The notes beneath the pieces were generated by a model, which saw only the letters and a program-made list of their open reading frames with translations, ran no database searches and was not told where the DNA came from. This document shows positions 53,771 through 64,000 of a stretch of DNA of 64,000 bases, one piece after another; the first letter of the stretch is position 1; each line of letters opens with the position of its first letter. Location of the stretch: assembly GCA_944989445.1 (NCBI GenBank), contig CALYLW010000057.1:620001-684000 (forward strand). Direction: 5' to 3'. A program made the position numbers and the translations under genes. The DNA is from Ampullaceana balthica (taxonomy: Eukaryota > Mollusca > Gastropoda > Lymnaeidae).

Positions 53771-55448
53771 ATTACTACATTCTCTAACTACCCCAAACAT
53801 GAGCTGTAACCTGTGTGTTATTCTAAATCTGTGTAAACAAATTGTACCCATGTTAAGGAACTTTAATTTCAAGTCGTTTTCTTCTACTTGGGTCAATCTC
53901 AGCAACTGAAACATGATTTAGTTTTACCAGCATTGTGTAAACAAGAGGGGTGAGTGGGGAACAGCATCGTGAGTACATCGTGTTGTAGTTTACACTTTGT
54001 TTACTCTGACTAAACTTTTACGATCTCCGTTGGAATCACCCAGAATAGAAATTCATTTGTAGCTGGAAATATCCACCTCAATATTTGGTCCGCTTTCGTT
54101 AACTTACTTAAACAGACATTAATAGAGCAGGAAATGAGGTGACCGTTAGTACAGGGTTAAATTTAGAGTGAGTTGGCCGAAAACTTTGTTTTTTATTTAA
54201 GCCAAAGGTTACGCTTTCGGTGTTTAAAACAATATTGTGTTTTTGTTCTGAAATTCGACAAACTATTTAGCTAATTGACTATTGTCTCGAAATTATATAT
54301 AGAAAATATATTAAATTGACAACCCTCTGTAAATATTTCACTTTAAAAACTTAAATAGCAAAAGGCAATATATTCATAAATACATTAAAATCCAAATATA
54401 TGTTATTAGAAATATTTCAAAATTGTCAAATTATTATTTCATTTCCATTTCATCATGTGTCTAAACCTAGAAGTGTACAGCAACACAAAGATTTATGCTG
54501 TGAAAACCGATCAAAGTGGAAAATACACTAAGTACTCGTGTTCTCATTAGTAGTAGCGGGTTATAAAATTGTACTAACCGGAGAGTAATTAATTTGTGGC
54601 AATGATCTCTCAGCCCTGAGGTGTTTGTATTGGGGGGAGGGGAAGGGGGAGGGGAATGGGGGGGGAAGATGTTCAACTTAACAAGGGCGGCAACTTTGAT
54701 GGCCCGACACATAACGAGTTGGACCAATGTTATGGGTGGTGATTTTTTTTAAAAATGTCTGTCATCGATCTGTGTCACTCTCGGTAGATGGGATCGTTCG
54801 AGACATGTCTTCGGGCCTCATGTCAGGTCTCCGCTCAATTAGACCTCGCATAGATGTGATGTTATTTAAATAGGGACTACTTTCAAATACATGATTGATA
54901 TATTTTATGTTATTAATTTATTTGATTATTTTCCTTTCTGTTCTCTTCTTTTCTTTTTTTTTGCGTGTGCAATGGTTAAGAAAAAAATGGGGAAAAAAAT
55001 TTATGTGAATTAATAATTGCTTATTATGATTTGCTTTATAAACATTTCATACAAAATTAATCGTTAAATAATAATTATTTTAAAAAATAATAATTTAAAC
55101 GCAGTTTTGCACAATCTTCCAGCCACAGCCATGGCGATAGAATCATGTTACAAGTTCACAGGTCACATCTGTCAGTCTGTCACGTGCAGACTCAAGCACT
55201 GTCCATTCCCCGACAGGCCAATACATCCATATCGAACGTGTCACTCACGTCAGCGCCCGCAACACTTGAGGCGTTCTATCCATTAGAACGTGGAGAAGTG
55301 CATTAGAACTTGAGTATTTGCTTTTTAATAACCACAGCTATGAGTTATTTAAATCTGATCTACTAGTGACCGAGATCAACTGAAGTGTCGTTTACCGGGA
55401 ATTCCTCAATCAGTGATAAGTCAGTTTTAAAAGTTGTCACGGGAGCGA
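53771..55448. other. AT-rich sequence, nothing recognised
   Basis: G-rich run at 54630-54667. No conserved frame that could be the missing 5' exon of the cyclase was identified. Confidence 0.45.
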
Positions 55449-55620
55449 TGTTTCGTTTAAGCTTCGCATGCTGCGAGGCCACCTTATGACTGACGCCGCG
55501 CAATAGTTAAGAATTACCGCGCGGCAAAGTTTTATTACGAAATGTATTTGTGTTTATGGGATTTAAAATTGTGCACAAAAAAGATGGATCCTTTACAGCA
55601 CTTCACACGGGTTTATTATT
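55449..55620 (+). mobile_element. CAATGTTCCC hAT-like miniature element, diverged copy
   Basis: ACTGACGCCGCGCAATAGTT, AAGAATTACCGCGCGGCAAA and ATTGTGCACAAAAAAGATGG match the interior of the copy at 6610; ends are worn. Confidence 0.7.
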
Positions 55621-55701
55621 TTTCACACAAAAGAACGCATCGAATAGGGAATATTGCATAGGAGGGGTTTTTTGTTATTTTTCTCCTCTAATACTGTACC
55701 A

Positions 55702-55888
55702 CAGTGCTTCTCAAAACTTTTTAGTGTGGCGGACCGGCAGGAATGTTTTTATTGCACCAGGGACCGGTGAACCATTTTCCCTGTACTGACGTGGTAGCGA
55801 AATGTCCTTTCTTGGTAACTACTGTGGACCGGAATCGGATGACCCACGGACCGGCAGCGGTCCGCGGACCATCACTTTGAGAAGCATG
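55702..55888. mobile_element. 187-bp hAT-like miniature element (CAGTGCTTCTCAAA ends), TSD CTGTACCA
   Basis: Left CAGTGCTTCTCAAAACTTTT, right CATCACTTTGAGAAGCATG. Perfect 8-bp TSD CTGTACCA at 55694-55701 and 55889-55896. Interior is rich in GGACCGG (GTGGCGGACCGGCAGGAATG, CACGGACCGGCAGCGGTCCG), a pattern found in hAT miniature elements of many animals. Confidence 0.93.
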
Positions 55889-55896
55889 CTGTACCA

Positions 55897-57905
55897 CACT
55901 TCAAGCTTTCCTATAAATTTATGTATCCAGTTTTTAGTTTGATTACAGTTTCCAAAACTTAACGCCACAAATTTCCTATGCGAAAAAAAACCCTAAAATC
56001 TTGGCTGAAGAGAATTAAAAACAACACATAAAACAGTACGACAGTCTAGATTTGTACAACTTCTTTCATCACCAACCTAATGGAACGAACCCATTGACTC
56101 TCAATGGCCCGGTGGGCTCCAAGTAGGATTAATCAGGATTTCCCTCCATAAATCCTCCAGCAACCAAGGCCCACATCCTGTGGTATAAAGACCTGGAGCA
56201 TGATTTACATCCATCTTCCCTCACCCCCATCACCTCCGTCACACACACACACACACACATCATGAACCCACCCCACAATTTGAATTTTTTTCCTTGTTTA
56301 TTTTTCCTATTTTTACCACTGAAATAATAAAAGCGCAAGCAAGAACAATTTTAACATTTCAGGGTAAACTATGCCTTTTATTAGAAACATTACATCACAT
56401 TAAAATTACGATGGTCCTGAAAAAACGGGATATTGATTTTATTTCGAAATTATTCTTGGCTCTTTGATTTAATATAAGGTTGGCATAGTTTTCAATTAGC
56501 TTTCAAGATTCGGCTATGCCTCCCACTGCCCAATATTGAGACGATAGTTCACAATTTCTCAAATGACTTCCTCCTACCATTATCCGCTCTTATTAACTTT
56601 CTCAATTTCTATTCAGGGGTTAAATTCATAACTCTTTATTTTGGTGAGCAGTTTATACAACATGAGCTCTTTTAATTATAAATTATTGCCAGTTCTATTT
56701 AATGTGACACATTCTTGCCAGGCAGTGTGTGGTCGGCCGTAAATCGTTTTAACCGAAACCAGACCACGGCAGGGAAAGAACTCCAGACAAGCTTTTTTTT
56801 TAAATTATAAAATGAAAGTCTGACCGGTCAATTGAACGTCATTGATCGGCGTTATTTCGCAGAAAACATTTTTTGAGGACAACCTCGGGTGCGACAAAAT
56901 ATGCAGTTTTGGCCAACGATGTGGAATAAACATGATATTATAGGGATACATTTTTAATGTAAGAGGGGAAAATGAAGTGTCATTTTTAAAATGTTATTTA
57001 TGAGAAAAATTACTTTTAAAAAAAAATATAATATTTTTTTTTAATTTTTTTTTATTTTGTTTTTATTTTTTTATTTTTTTTGTAGGAATGAGGGAAAGGG
57101 TGGTTTTTTTATGTAGCTGCAAAAGGAATACTAATTTATACAAGGGTAAGGCCACCTGTCAACGAGTACAACAAATAAACACATAAAAGTAACGCGTTTG
57201 TGTGCTATTTACCAATCTCTTTTGATGGAGATTTTCGGATGCTTTTTTTCTGGAGAGCCAAACTATCTTGACTGTCCAATGGTCTTGAGATGCAAAACTG
57301 AACGGACTGTCAAGGTAAGGTGTCTGCTCGGCAAAAATATCTCAGCTGGAAACTGTCCTGAAAGCCCAAATATACCATAATTGCTTTCAAAGTATTATCG
57401 TTAAGTTAATTTGTGTTGTTAGTTAGGCTTTAAATAATTTCGGAAAGATTTTTATATTTTTAGAATCTTTGACTAGGTAGCGTGAGCTTTAATAACGAAT
57501 TCAATCAAGAGTTTACCTGTTAAAGTCCTATTAGTAACACTAGTATTAAAATAATAATAAGATTTTTTAAATTATTATTTTACTTCCTTAACATCTATCG
57601 TCAGAGATTGACATATCTGCCAAGTTTCATTTCTCTGTAGATAATCAGAAAATGGGTTTAATTTAGCTCTTGTGATTCCTGGCAGCAACACAGTATGAAA
57701 AAGAGGGGGGGGGGTGAGTTGAATAAAGAAGTGGGGAAACTGTCCTCATGTGCTTTAGAACGATTATCACCAATAGCCTGGGACACGTTTTTAGGGAATT
57801 GTGAATAACATTTTTTAAAATCAATAACGCCCCATCACTTTGTGCAAGATGACAACAAAATGACATGTGTCATTGTTAGTGCCAGTGTCTAATTATCCTT
57901 CCTTA
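55897..57905. other. AT-rich sequence, nothing recognised
   Basis: Holds (CA)n at 56238-56258 and long T/A runs at 56990-57080. No gene. Confidence 0.5.
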
Positions 57906-58214
57906 TCCTATATAATAAAAGGCAATTTTCTGTCCGTTCTGTCCCGGTCATCTATAGCGATTGGTCCCTCAAACACATATGACTCCTACAGCCTATCTTA
58001 TTGAACACGTTTACGCGGACATTCAAAACGAGTTATTTTTGGTGTAGTATTTCTTCCAAGACTTTATTTTGAGTTATGCGCGTTGGAATTTATAGTCAAT
58101 AGCTCTGTTTTAACGAGTTATTTATTTTAACTATAATGAATAGTATTTTTGACGTGATGCACATGTATGCCGGTCGAGACGGCTGTTGAGGGAGAGTTAC
58201 AACATGCCACCGAA
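57906..58214 (+). mobile_element. Helitron-like element relic, copy 2
   Basis: Begins TCCTATATAATAAAAGGCAA, an almost perfect match to the known Helitron 5' end. Body matches 34195-34532 in opposite orientation (TTACGCGGACATTCAAAACG, GATGCACATGTATGCCGGTC). It stops inside the hairpin region (CATGCCACCGAACG), where the 20-bp minisatellite begins. Confidence 0.7.
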
Positions 58215-58945
58215 CGAGTCTGTTGATGGGTGCGCCAGTCTGTTGATGGGTGCGCCAGTCTGTTGATGGGTGCGCCAGTCTGTTGATGGGTGCGCCAGTC
58301 TGTTGATGGGTGCGCCAGTCTGTTGATGGGTGCGCCAGTCTGTTGATTGGTGCGCCAGTCTGTTGATGGGATGCGCCAGTCTGTTGATGGGTGCGCCAGT
58401 CTGTTGATGGGTGCGCCAGTCTGTTGATGTGTGCGTCAGTCTGTTGATGGGTGCGTCAGTCTGTTGATGGGTGCGTCAGTCTGTTGGTGGGTGCGTCAGT
58501 CTGTTGGTGGGTGCGTCAGTCTGTTGATGGGTGCGCCAGTCTGTTGATGGGTGCGCCAGTCTGTTGATGGGTGCGCCAGTCTGTTGATGTGTGTGTCAAT
58601 CTGTTGATGGGTGCGTCAGTCTGTTGATGGGTGCGTCAGTCTGTTGGTGGGTGCGTCAGTCTGTTGATGGGTGCGTCAGTCTGTTGATGGGTGCGTCAGT
58701 CTGTTGGTGGCTGCGTCAGTCTGTATATGGGTGCGTCAGTCTGTTGGTGGGTGCGTCAGTCTGTTGATGAGTGCGTCAGTCTGTTGATGAGTGCGCCAGT
58801 CTGTTCATGGGTGCGCTAGTCTGTTGACGGGTGCGTCAGTCTGTTCATGGGTGCGTCAGTCTGTTGACGGGTGCGTCAGTCTGTTCACGGGTGCGTCAGT
58901 CTGTTCATGGGTGCGTCAGTCTGTTGATGGGTGTTTCAGTCTGCA
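58215..58945. repeat. 20-bp minisatellite, about 36 copies
   Basis: Unit AGTCTGTTGATGGGTGCGCC with GCGTC, TTGGTGG, TTCATGG and TTGACGG variants that cluster along the array. It starts exactly where the Helitron-like copy loses its homology, so it probably grew from that element's 3' region. Confidence 0.97.
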
Positions 58946-59600
58946 TGCCAACCCTACAAACACGGGTTTCAAGTGTCAATTAATTTGAAGGCCAACCTCA
59001 CAATCACCGCAGACCACGGAAAAGTAAAGTAGAACCAGGTTTCGTCATCGTATCTGCGTTTCGAGACGATCAAAGGATGTCGAGATGTTCCGACGGTTTA
59101 CCTCCCTACCAACAACTCACCTTGAACTATAAATATAAAAGGCCCTGGAAACTGTGGCCAAGAATGAAGACAGAGAGCGTGACGTCACCGAACGCTATTT
59201 CCGTTGGGTATAAACGAAGACATGACAAGATGGGATTACGGCGTCTACCCGGTCTAATGAATAATGGATCATTGGATGATTATCTAACATACACAGAGAT
59301 CAACGGGATAAGATCTTGCTAAAAGTTAATTTTTTGATGTTCTCTCATGATGTAAATAAGGAGGAAAAAACGAAATATCAATCAGATTTTTTTCTTTAAA
59401 TTTAATTAAAATTTAGTTTTATATCAATGTTCAAATACTTATAATTGTTATTTTAATGTATTTTTTAATAAGGTTTTATGCAATATAAGAAATCGAACAT
59501 GCTAAACATAATGACAACCTAAAACAGTCGATTGGAAACAGATTCCTGTCATAGGGTCAAATTGTTAAAGACAATTCATAAAAAATTAAGGTTTGTGACA
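58946..59600. other. unique-looking sequence, nothing recognised
   Basis: An open frame of 81 codons at 59077-59322 (plus) lacks recognisable features and is not called. Confidence 0.45.
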
Positions 59601-59649
59601 AGTGTGATTATATATATATATAATTCCTAGAAAAACTCATTTGTACAAA

Positions 59650-59690
<41 letters not shown>

Positions 59691-59785
59691 CCTAGAAAAT
59701 ATTCATTTGTACAAAAACAAAAATATATATATATATATATATATATATAATTCCTAGAAAATATTCATTTGTACAAAAACAAAAA
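59601..59785. repeat. three units of a TA-microsatellite-bearing repeat
   Basis: ATAATTCCTAGAAAATATTC and ATTTGTACAAAAACAAA recur three times, each preceded by (TA)n of different length (59610-59623, 59657-59687, 59722-59749). Confidence 0.9.
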
Positions 59786-62046
59786 TAATAACCATGCGCT
59801 TCTCATGAAAACCACAACGTAAGGAATAAGTGAGACCTCCGGAAATAGAAAAAGCTGTTTAATCTGACAGCAAAGTTTAACATTTTATGTTCAAATGGGG
59901 GGAAAATATGTCTTAAAAGATTTAATAAATTCAAAGATTTATAACGACGTGACAAAATTTATTAAAACGCCAATAACCATTTCATTTTTCACAACTCTTC
60001 AAATGAATTCCCTGCACACGTATTCCGTTTCTTGATCTGCGTATCGCTTCCCGGCGCCAAACGTATCAAAGATCATTGGCTACTGAGATTAGCAACCGTT
60101 ATATTTTGGTCAATGTTTAATAGATCCAAACAGATTGGTGCTAAACCAAGTGTTGAAACGGTCAATACCAACTAAATAATTGAAGCTGATTGTGGAAGAA
60201 AGTAACGGAATAAAGCCTTTCGCAGCTACTTGTTTTATCAAATGATAAAAAATAATAATTACTCCCTGTGGTATCAATGATAGTGTTTGGCTTGAAGGTG
60301 AGCCCCATAACAGCGAACGCTGTAAAATAGTCGCTTTGTGGGTCGGTCGCGAGATTAGATTAGAAGGAAACAAAAACAACCCGAAAAGTACAGAAATGGA
60401 AAAAAATTCGTAGCGGTAAAAAGAAGGAATTGAATATAAAATGATTTTGTAAAATATAAACATAAATATTATGTATTTTTTAAAATTATTTATTTATTTA
60501 TTAAAAATGTATTTATATATTTTAATATAAATCAACGAGTTGATGAAAAAAATATAAGTAAAAATGTATTCACAAAACAGTGTATTTTTCAAAAATTGTA
60601 TTTAAAAGAACTACACTTTTTTTGGTCAGGTTTATGTTTGGGGAATAAATTATGAATAAATTATAAAGGCACATAAAGATGGTTAAAATAAAATTAATTA
60701 TAAGAAGTTTTCTAGTTTTAATAGTCATGGATATAGGTTCACTCTGGTCCCTACAGTCAATGCCAACAATTTCATGTTCAAGTCTAATGTAAAACATGTT
60801 TCATGTACGCTCATGACTAACAATTTTATTATTTTAGTGTAGATGCATAAGAATCCTTACATTTTCCCATTTATTTAAAGAGTCGACGTCAAACGATGAC
60901 TAGAATCATTTGAAATCGAATCTCTCTTTTAACTCAATTTTTACGGAACATTTGATAACAACGGCAAACCAGAAGAGGGTTTGAAATTGAGCTGTCCGGG
61001 TTCCATGGCTTTGTCGTCAACTGAATATATCAAAACATTTTGAGCAGACAGACGGTGAATTTTTAATGGTTGCCAGGTTGTTGTTTTTTCTAAGAGGGGG
61101 AAGTTTTCGTTTTCTTCGATACAAAGATGCCCAGACCATTTAATCCTTAACCCATAAACTTTATTCTTCAAATTTCAATGGATAATGACTACTGCTTTAT
61201 ATTGCGGCCTCTTAAACATTGATATTTATTCATTGTTGTTGTTGTTGTTAATATAGTATACCTCATAAAAATATAGGAAACCAGAACAAGTGCAAAAATA
61301 ATTTACTAAAAGTTACTTAATGTAATTTTAATTTTTAGGGTTAAAATATCGAGCATCTTTTCTTCAGCGCCACTATCTTTCAACCCTCAACCCCCCCCCT
61401 TATAATTTTTGTTAGACCCTTTGGTCACGGCAACCCCAAGGACTACCTGTTAAGATAACACTAGCACCTGACAAGCGAGATTGAGGAGTTGAGGGGCTCA
61501 GCCTGCCCAGACAAGGACAGTTTATGTACAGATAAAGTCAGCAAATATATAGGACTACCGGTGCCCGTAGAGCAGTTAGGTCTCTTTACTCGCTATTTGG
61601 CTTTTAGGATTTAGTTTTAGCAAATGTGTTAATCCACAGAAAGAAATTTACCAACACATCAATCCGTCCTAAAGTCCTAAGCCTGCAGTATTTTTTTTAA
61701 AAGATATTGGCATTGAGACATTTCAAGATCTTGGGAGCCGTAGCAAGACGCACATTGTTTCAGTGTTTCAAACAGTCGTTTCGAAGAAAACACTGACAGT
61801 TACAGCACTAGAAAATACTGATATTTTCGTTAGCCGTTAGCAAGTGTTAACATCATGCAATAATGAAAAGGTTAACCATTGTCAAGCTTTATAACTCCAC
61901 GATTGCCGTATTGTTTTGCCAGGGGAAAACGAATTGCTATTAAGGTGTAGATCAAAGAAAAGTTGGTTCTATATTTCAATCAGATTACAATAATACTGAA
62001 TGTCAAGGCATCTAGGTGTACCAATTTATATGTCTAGAACAGGGTG
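59786..62046. other. AT-rich sequence, no recognised gene
   Basis: Open frames up to 117 codons on the minus strand (60110-60463) carry no domain I know. Includes (TTG)n at 61236-61250. Confidence 0.45.
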
Positions 62047-62054
62047 GTCTAGAA

Positions 62055-62267
62055 CAGGGGTGGCCAGACATGTAGTAACTGACAGCCATTTTAAAATATT
62101 TTATACAAAAATATTGAGAGCACTATTGAAGCACTATGGGGTCATTAACCTGCCTTGGAAATCTTCCAGTAATTCCTGTAAAATGTCTTTCATAAATTGT
62201 AAGCGAGCCGCAATGTGAACACAGAAGAGCCGCATGCGGCTCGCGAGCCGCGGTTTGGCAACCGATG
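62055..62267. mobile_element. 213-bp hAT-like miniature element, TSD GTCTAGAA
   Basis: Left CAGGGGTGGCCAGACATG; right CGCGGTTTGGCAACCGATG, a worn inverted match. Perfect TSD GTCTAGAA at 62047-62054 and 62268-62275. The palindromic GAGCCGCATGCGGCTCGCGA near the right end is typical of this type. The TSD plus the first element bases also occur once more just upstream (62032-62046). Confidence 0.92.
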
Positions 62268-62275
62268 GTCTAGAA

Positions 62276-63085
62276 TAACCAATTTATCTATACAGAAGTG
62301 TCAATTTATCTGCCAAAAAAGTCCTTATCGTATTTTATCTGTTACAGACGCTTCATTCTTTACAAAAGATTATTGCGTCCTACGCTTATCCACGGTGTTC
62401 TATCTTCATTCTTTTTAGAGTTTTTAATGTTGATAAAGTATTGGTTTTCCTGGTTTCTTTAGGCAACCCATTCCACGCCCAAATTCCGGACGGGAAGAAC
62501 GAGAATTTTGTATGTGTATGTTCTTGCATACAGAATAAGAAAAGTGTCTGTCCTTATGTTTATCTGAGTGTTGTATTAAGTAATTTAATTATTCAGAAAG
62601 TCTCAAATGTTTTGCATAGAATTTAAAAAAAATTAAAACCTAAAAAGTTGATTGATCGAACTAGAAGTTAAAATGACTTTATTAATTCCAACGCAACCAA
62701 TCTCCGATATCTTAGGATCAAGTCACGAAACTAATTATATAAACTTTTAAAAATCTGTTTCGTCTTCATTGGCAGTCAGTAGCCGATTCAGGGGTAGATC
62801 AATACATCAAGAGACCTTATTAAATGTTCTTGTGGTATCTATTACTTTATCACTTTATCAATAAAATATTTCTTTAACAGTTTTTTAAAAATTGCTTTTA
62901 AATTTTATTTATCTATTTTATTTTTTTATTTTATATTTTGTGTGTTTGTTTTTCCTTTCCTTTGAATTCTGACGCCCAATTGCTGGTTTAGCAAATGACC
63001 CACTTGGCTCCACATATTCTTTTGTTTCATTTCTACTTAAATTCCTTGCGTTCGTTCTTCAGCTTATACCTATTAATAAAACTCA
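62276..63085. other. sequence with a small SINE-tail fragment
   Basis: TTACAGACGCTTCATTCTTT then AAAAGATTATTGCGTCCTAC at about 62340-62385 resembles the tail of the tRNA-derived SINE, truncated. Otherwise AT-rich without gene. Confidence 0.5.
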
Positions 63086-63087
63086 AT

Positions 63088-63089
<2 letters not shown>

Positions 63090-63172
<83 letters not shown>
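63090..63172. repeat. (CT)n microsatellite
   Basis: About 80 bases of CT dinucleotide, directly beyond the 3' end of the L2-like element on its own (minus) strand. Confidence 0.98.
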
Positions 63173-63173
<1 letters not shown>

Positions 63174-63180
<7 letters not shown>

Positions 63181-63845
63181 TTCTCGCTCTATATCCCCTC
63201 TAGATCTTCTATATTCAAGTAAGGAACTGTGCTCACAGCGCTTTACATAATGATAATAACATACATATAAGTATTAAATAAACATTCATATCATAACAAC
63301 CACATAAATGACAGTACGTTACACATAAGCTACGTTAATCATTGAAAGAAATGTTGTTTCATTAATTTTGAAAAGTAAATTTTGATTTTGCTTAAGTGCA
63401 GTATTTAAGTACTTCGTAGTTGGAATACTACGGATGTGTAATGATAGAGAATCCCATTGTTTGGCAGCACAAAAAGAGAAAGACCTTTCGCCAAATGTTT
63501 TAGTTCGTGTCTTAGGAACACAGAGAATGCGCGTGTCTGCAAAAAAGAGTAGCTGACGAGTGGGTGAGTAGACCAACAGAAGTTCAGTAAGATAAGAAGG
63601 GAATGAGTCAGAAAAGAAGTTGTGACAGAGAACAGCCAGTTTGTAATCAATTAGAGCTTGCATAGGTAGCCAATGAAGTGAGTAAAGTAGCGGAGTAACA
63701 TGGTCATGTGTTGTTTTTTTTTGCCTTAAGAACTAGTCTGGTAGCTGAATTTTGAACTTTCTGTTGTTTTTCAATGAATTGTTTTGGCGCACCTGATAGA
63801 AGAGAATTGCAATAATAGATAAATAATTGGATTTCACTTAACAAA
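63174..63845 (-). pseudogene. L2/CR1-like non-LTR retrotransposon, reverse transcriptase C-terminus and 3' tail
   Basis: Minus strand reads YYCNSLLSGAPKQFIEKQQK and VQNSATRLVLKA, a frameshift at an A run near 63710, HDHVTPLLYSLHWLPMQALI, then DYKLAVLCHNFF and KTRTKTFGERSFSFCAAKQW-DSL, with a stop near 63320. This is the diagnostic C-terminal block of L2/CR1-like RTs. Past it on the same strand comes TCATTATGTAAAGCGCTGTG, a typical 3' tail, then the simple repeat. Confidence 0.88.
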
Positions 63846-64000
63846 CCCATATGGTATTTTTTTAAAAAGTGTTTGAGTGTCAGATTCTATGTGTAAAAAT
63901 TATTTAAAATATTGTTAAAAAGAATGTGTTTTAATATTGTGTTTCTCAGCGAGGTAATGGGGGGGGGGAGGTACGTGTACATTTCTAAGATTTGGATAAA
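63846..64000. other. right edge, probably more of the L2-like element
   Basis: No clear frame; a G run at 63958-63969. Confidence 0.3.

Noticed and set aside
53184..64000. Search for the 5' coding exon of the cyclase
   Set aside because: Exon A starts in phase 0 so an upstream exon must exist, but no minus-strand frame here showed recognisable similarity with correct splice sites; the N-terminus of alpha subunits is poorly conserved, so I do not guess.

Overview
The window looks like an AT-rich animal nuclear genome, most likely a lophotrochozoan and probably a gastropod mollusc. Evidence for an animal is GT-AG introns of up to 22.6 kb, a soluble guanylate cyclase gene with metazoan domain order, tRNA-derived SINEs, L2/CR1- and RTE-like retrotransposon tails and many hAT-type DNA transposons. 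The mollusc assignment is inference; nothing here proves a species.

Only one host gene is convincing. It lies on the minus strand and runs through almost the whole window: a soluble (nitric-oxide type) guanylate cyclase, alpha-subunit type. Six exons can be placed with in-phase splice sites, in transcript order 53113-53183, 49980-50107, 45572-45711, 42006-42572, 23266-23445 and 527-665. They encode about 408 residues: most of the H-NOX-like domain, the PAS-like HNOBA region and the start of the signalling helix. The cyclase catalytic domain must lie beyond position 1. The extreme N-terminus was not found and lies in 53184-64000 or beyond.

Nearly everything else is intron or upstream sequence filled with repeats. 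Left part (1-14920): a 29-bp minisatellite, a SINE, an inverted pair of elements, and a 6-kb nest of transposons (6610-12663) whose layers can be ordered by target-site duplications (TSDs). Middle (14921-42005): a retrotransposon RNase H relic, an 858-bp block almost devoid of cytosine (21287-22144), a hAT copy with 8-bp TSDs (24185-25497), degenerate ~115-bp repeats, a 22-bp minisatellite (29262-30004), a Helitron-like relic, several nested TIR elements and a 70-bp satellite-like array (39576-41215). Right part (42573-64000): two SINEs, more hAT miniature elements, a tandem pair of the main interspersed family (47346-48360), 32-bp and 20-bp minisatellites, and an L2-like reverse transcriptase relic at the right edge.

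The most unusual observation is the cytosine-depleted block: four cytosines in 858 bases, all in CpG, as if one strand had been deaminated. Next are the layered transposon nest, the link between one hAT element and the miniature elements and minisatellite carrying the GTGACACC motif, and an interspersed family (called X here) that repeatedly occurs as head-to-tail pairs and carries four internal copies of one motif. No prokaryotic system, CRISPR array, rRNA or functional tRNA gene was seen.
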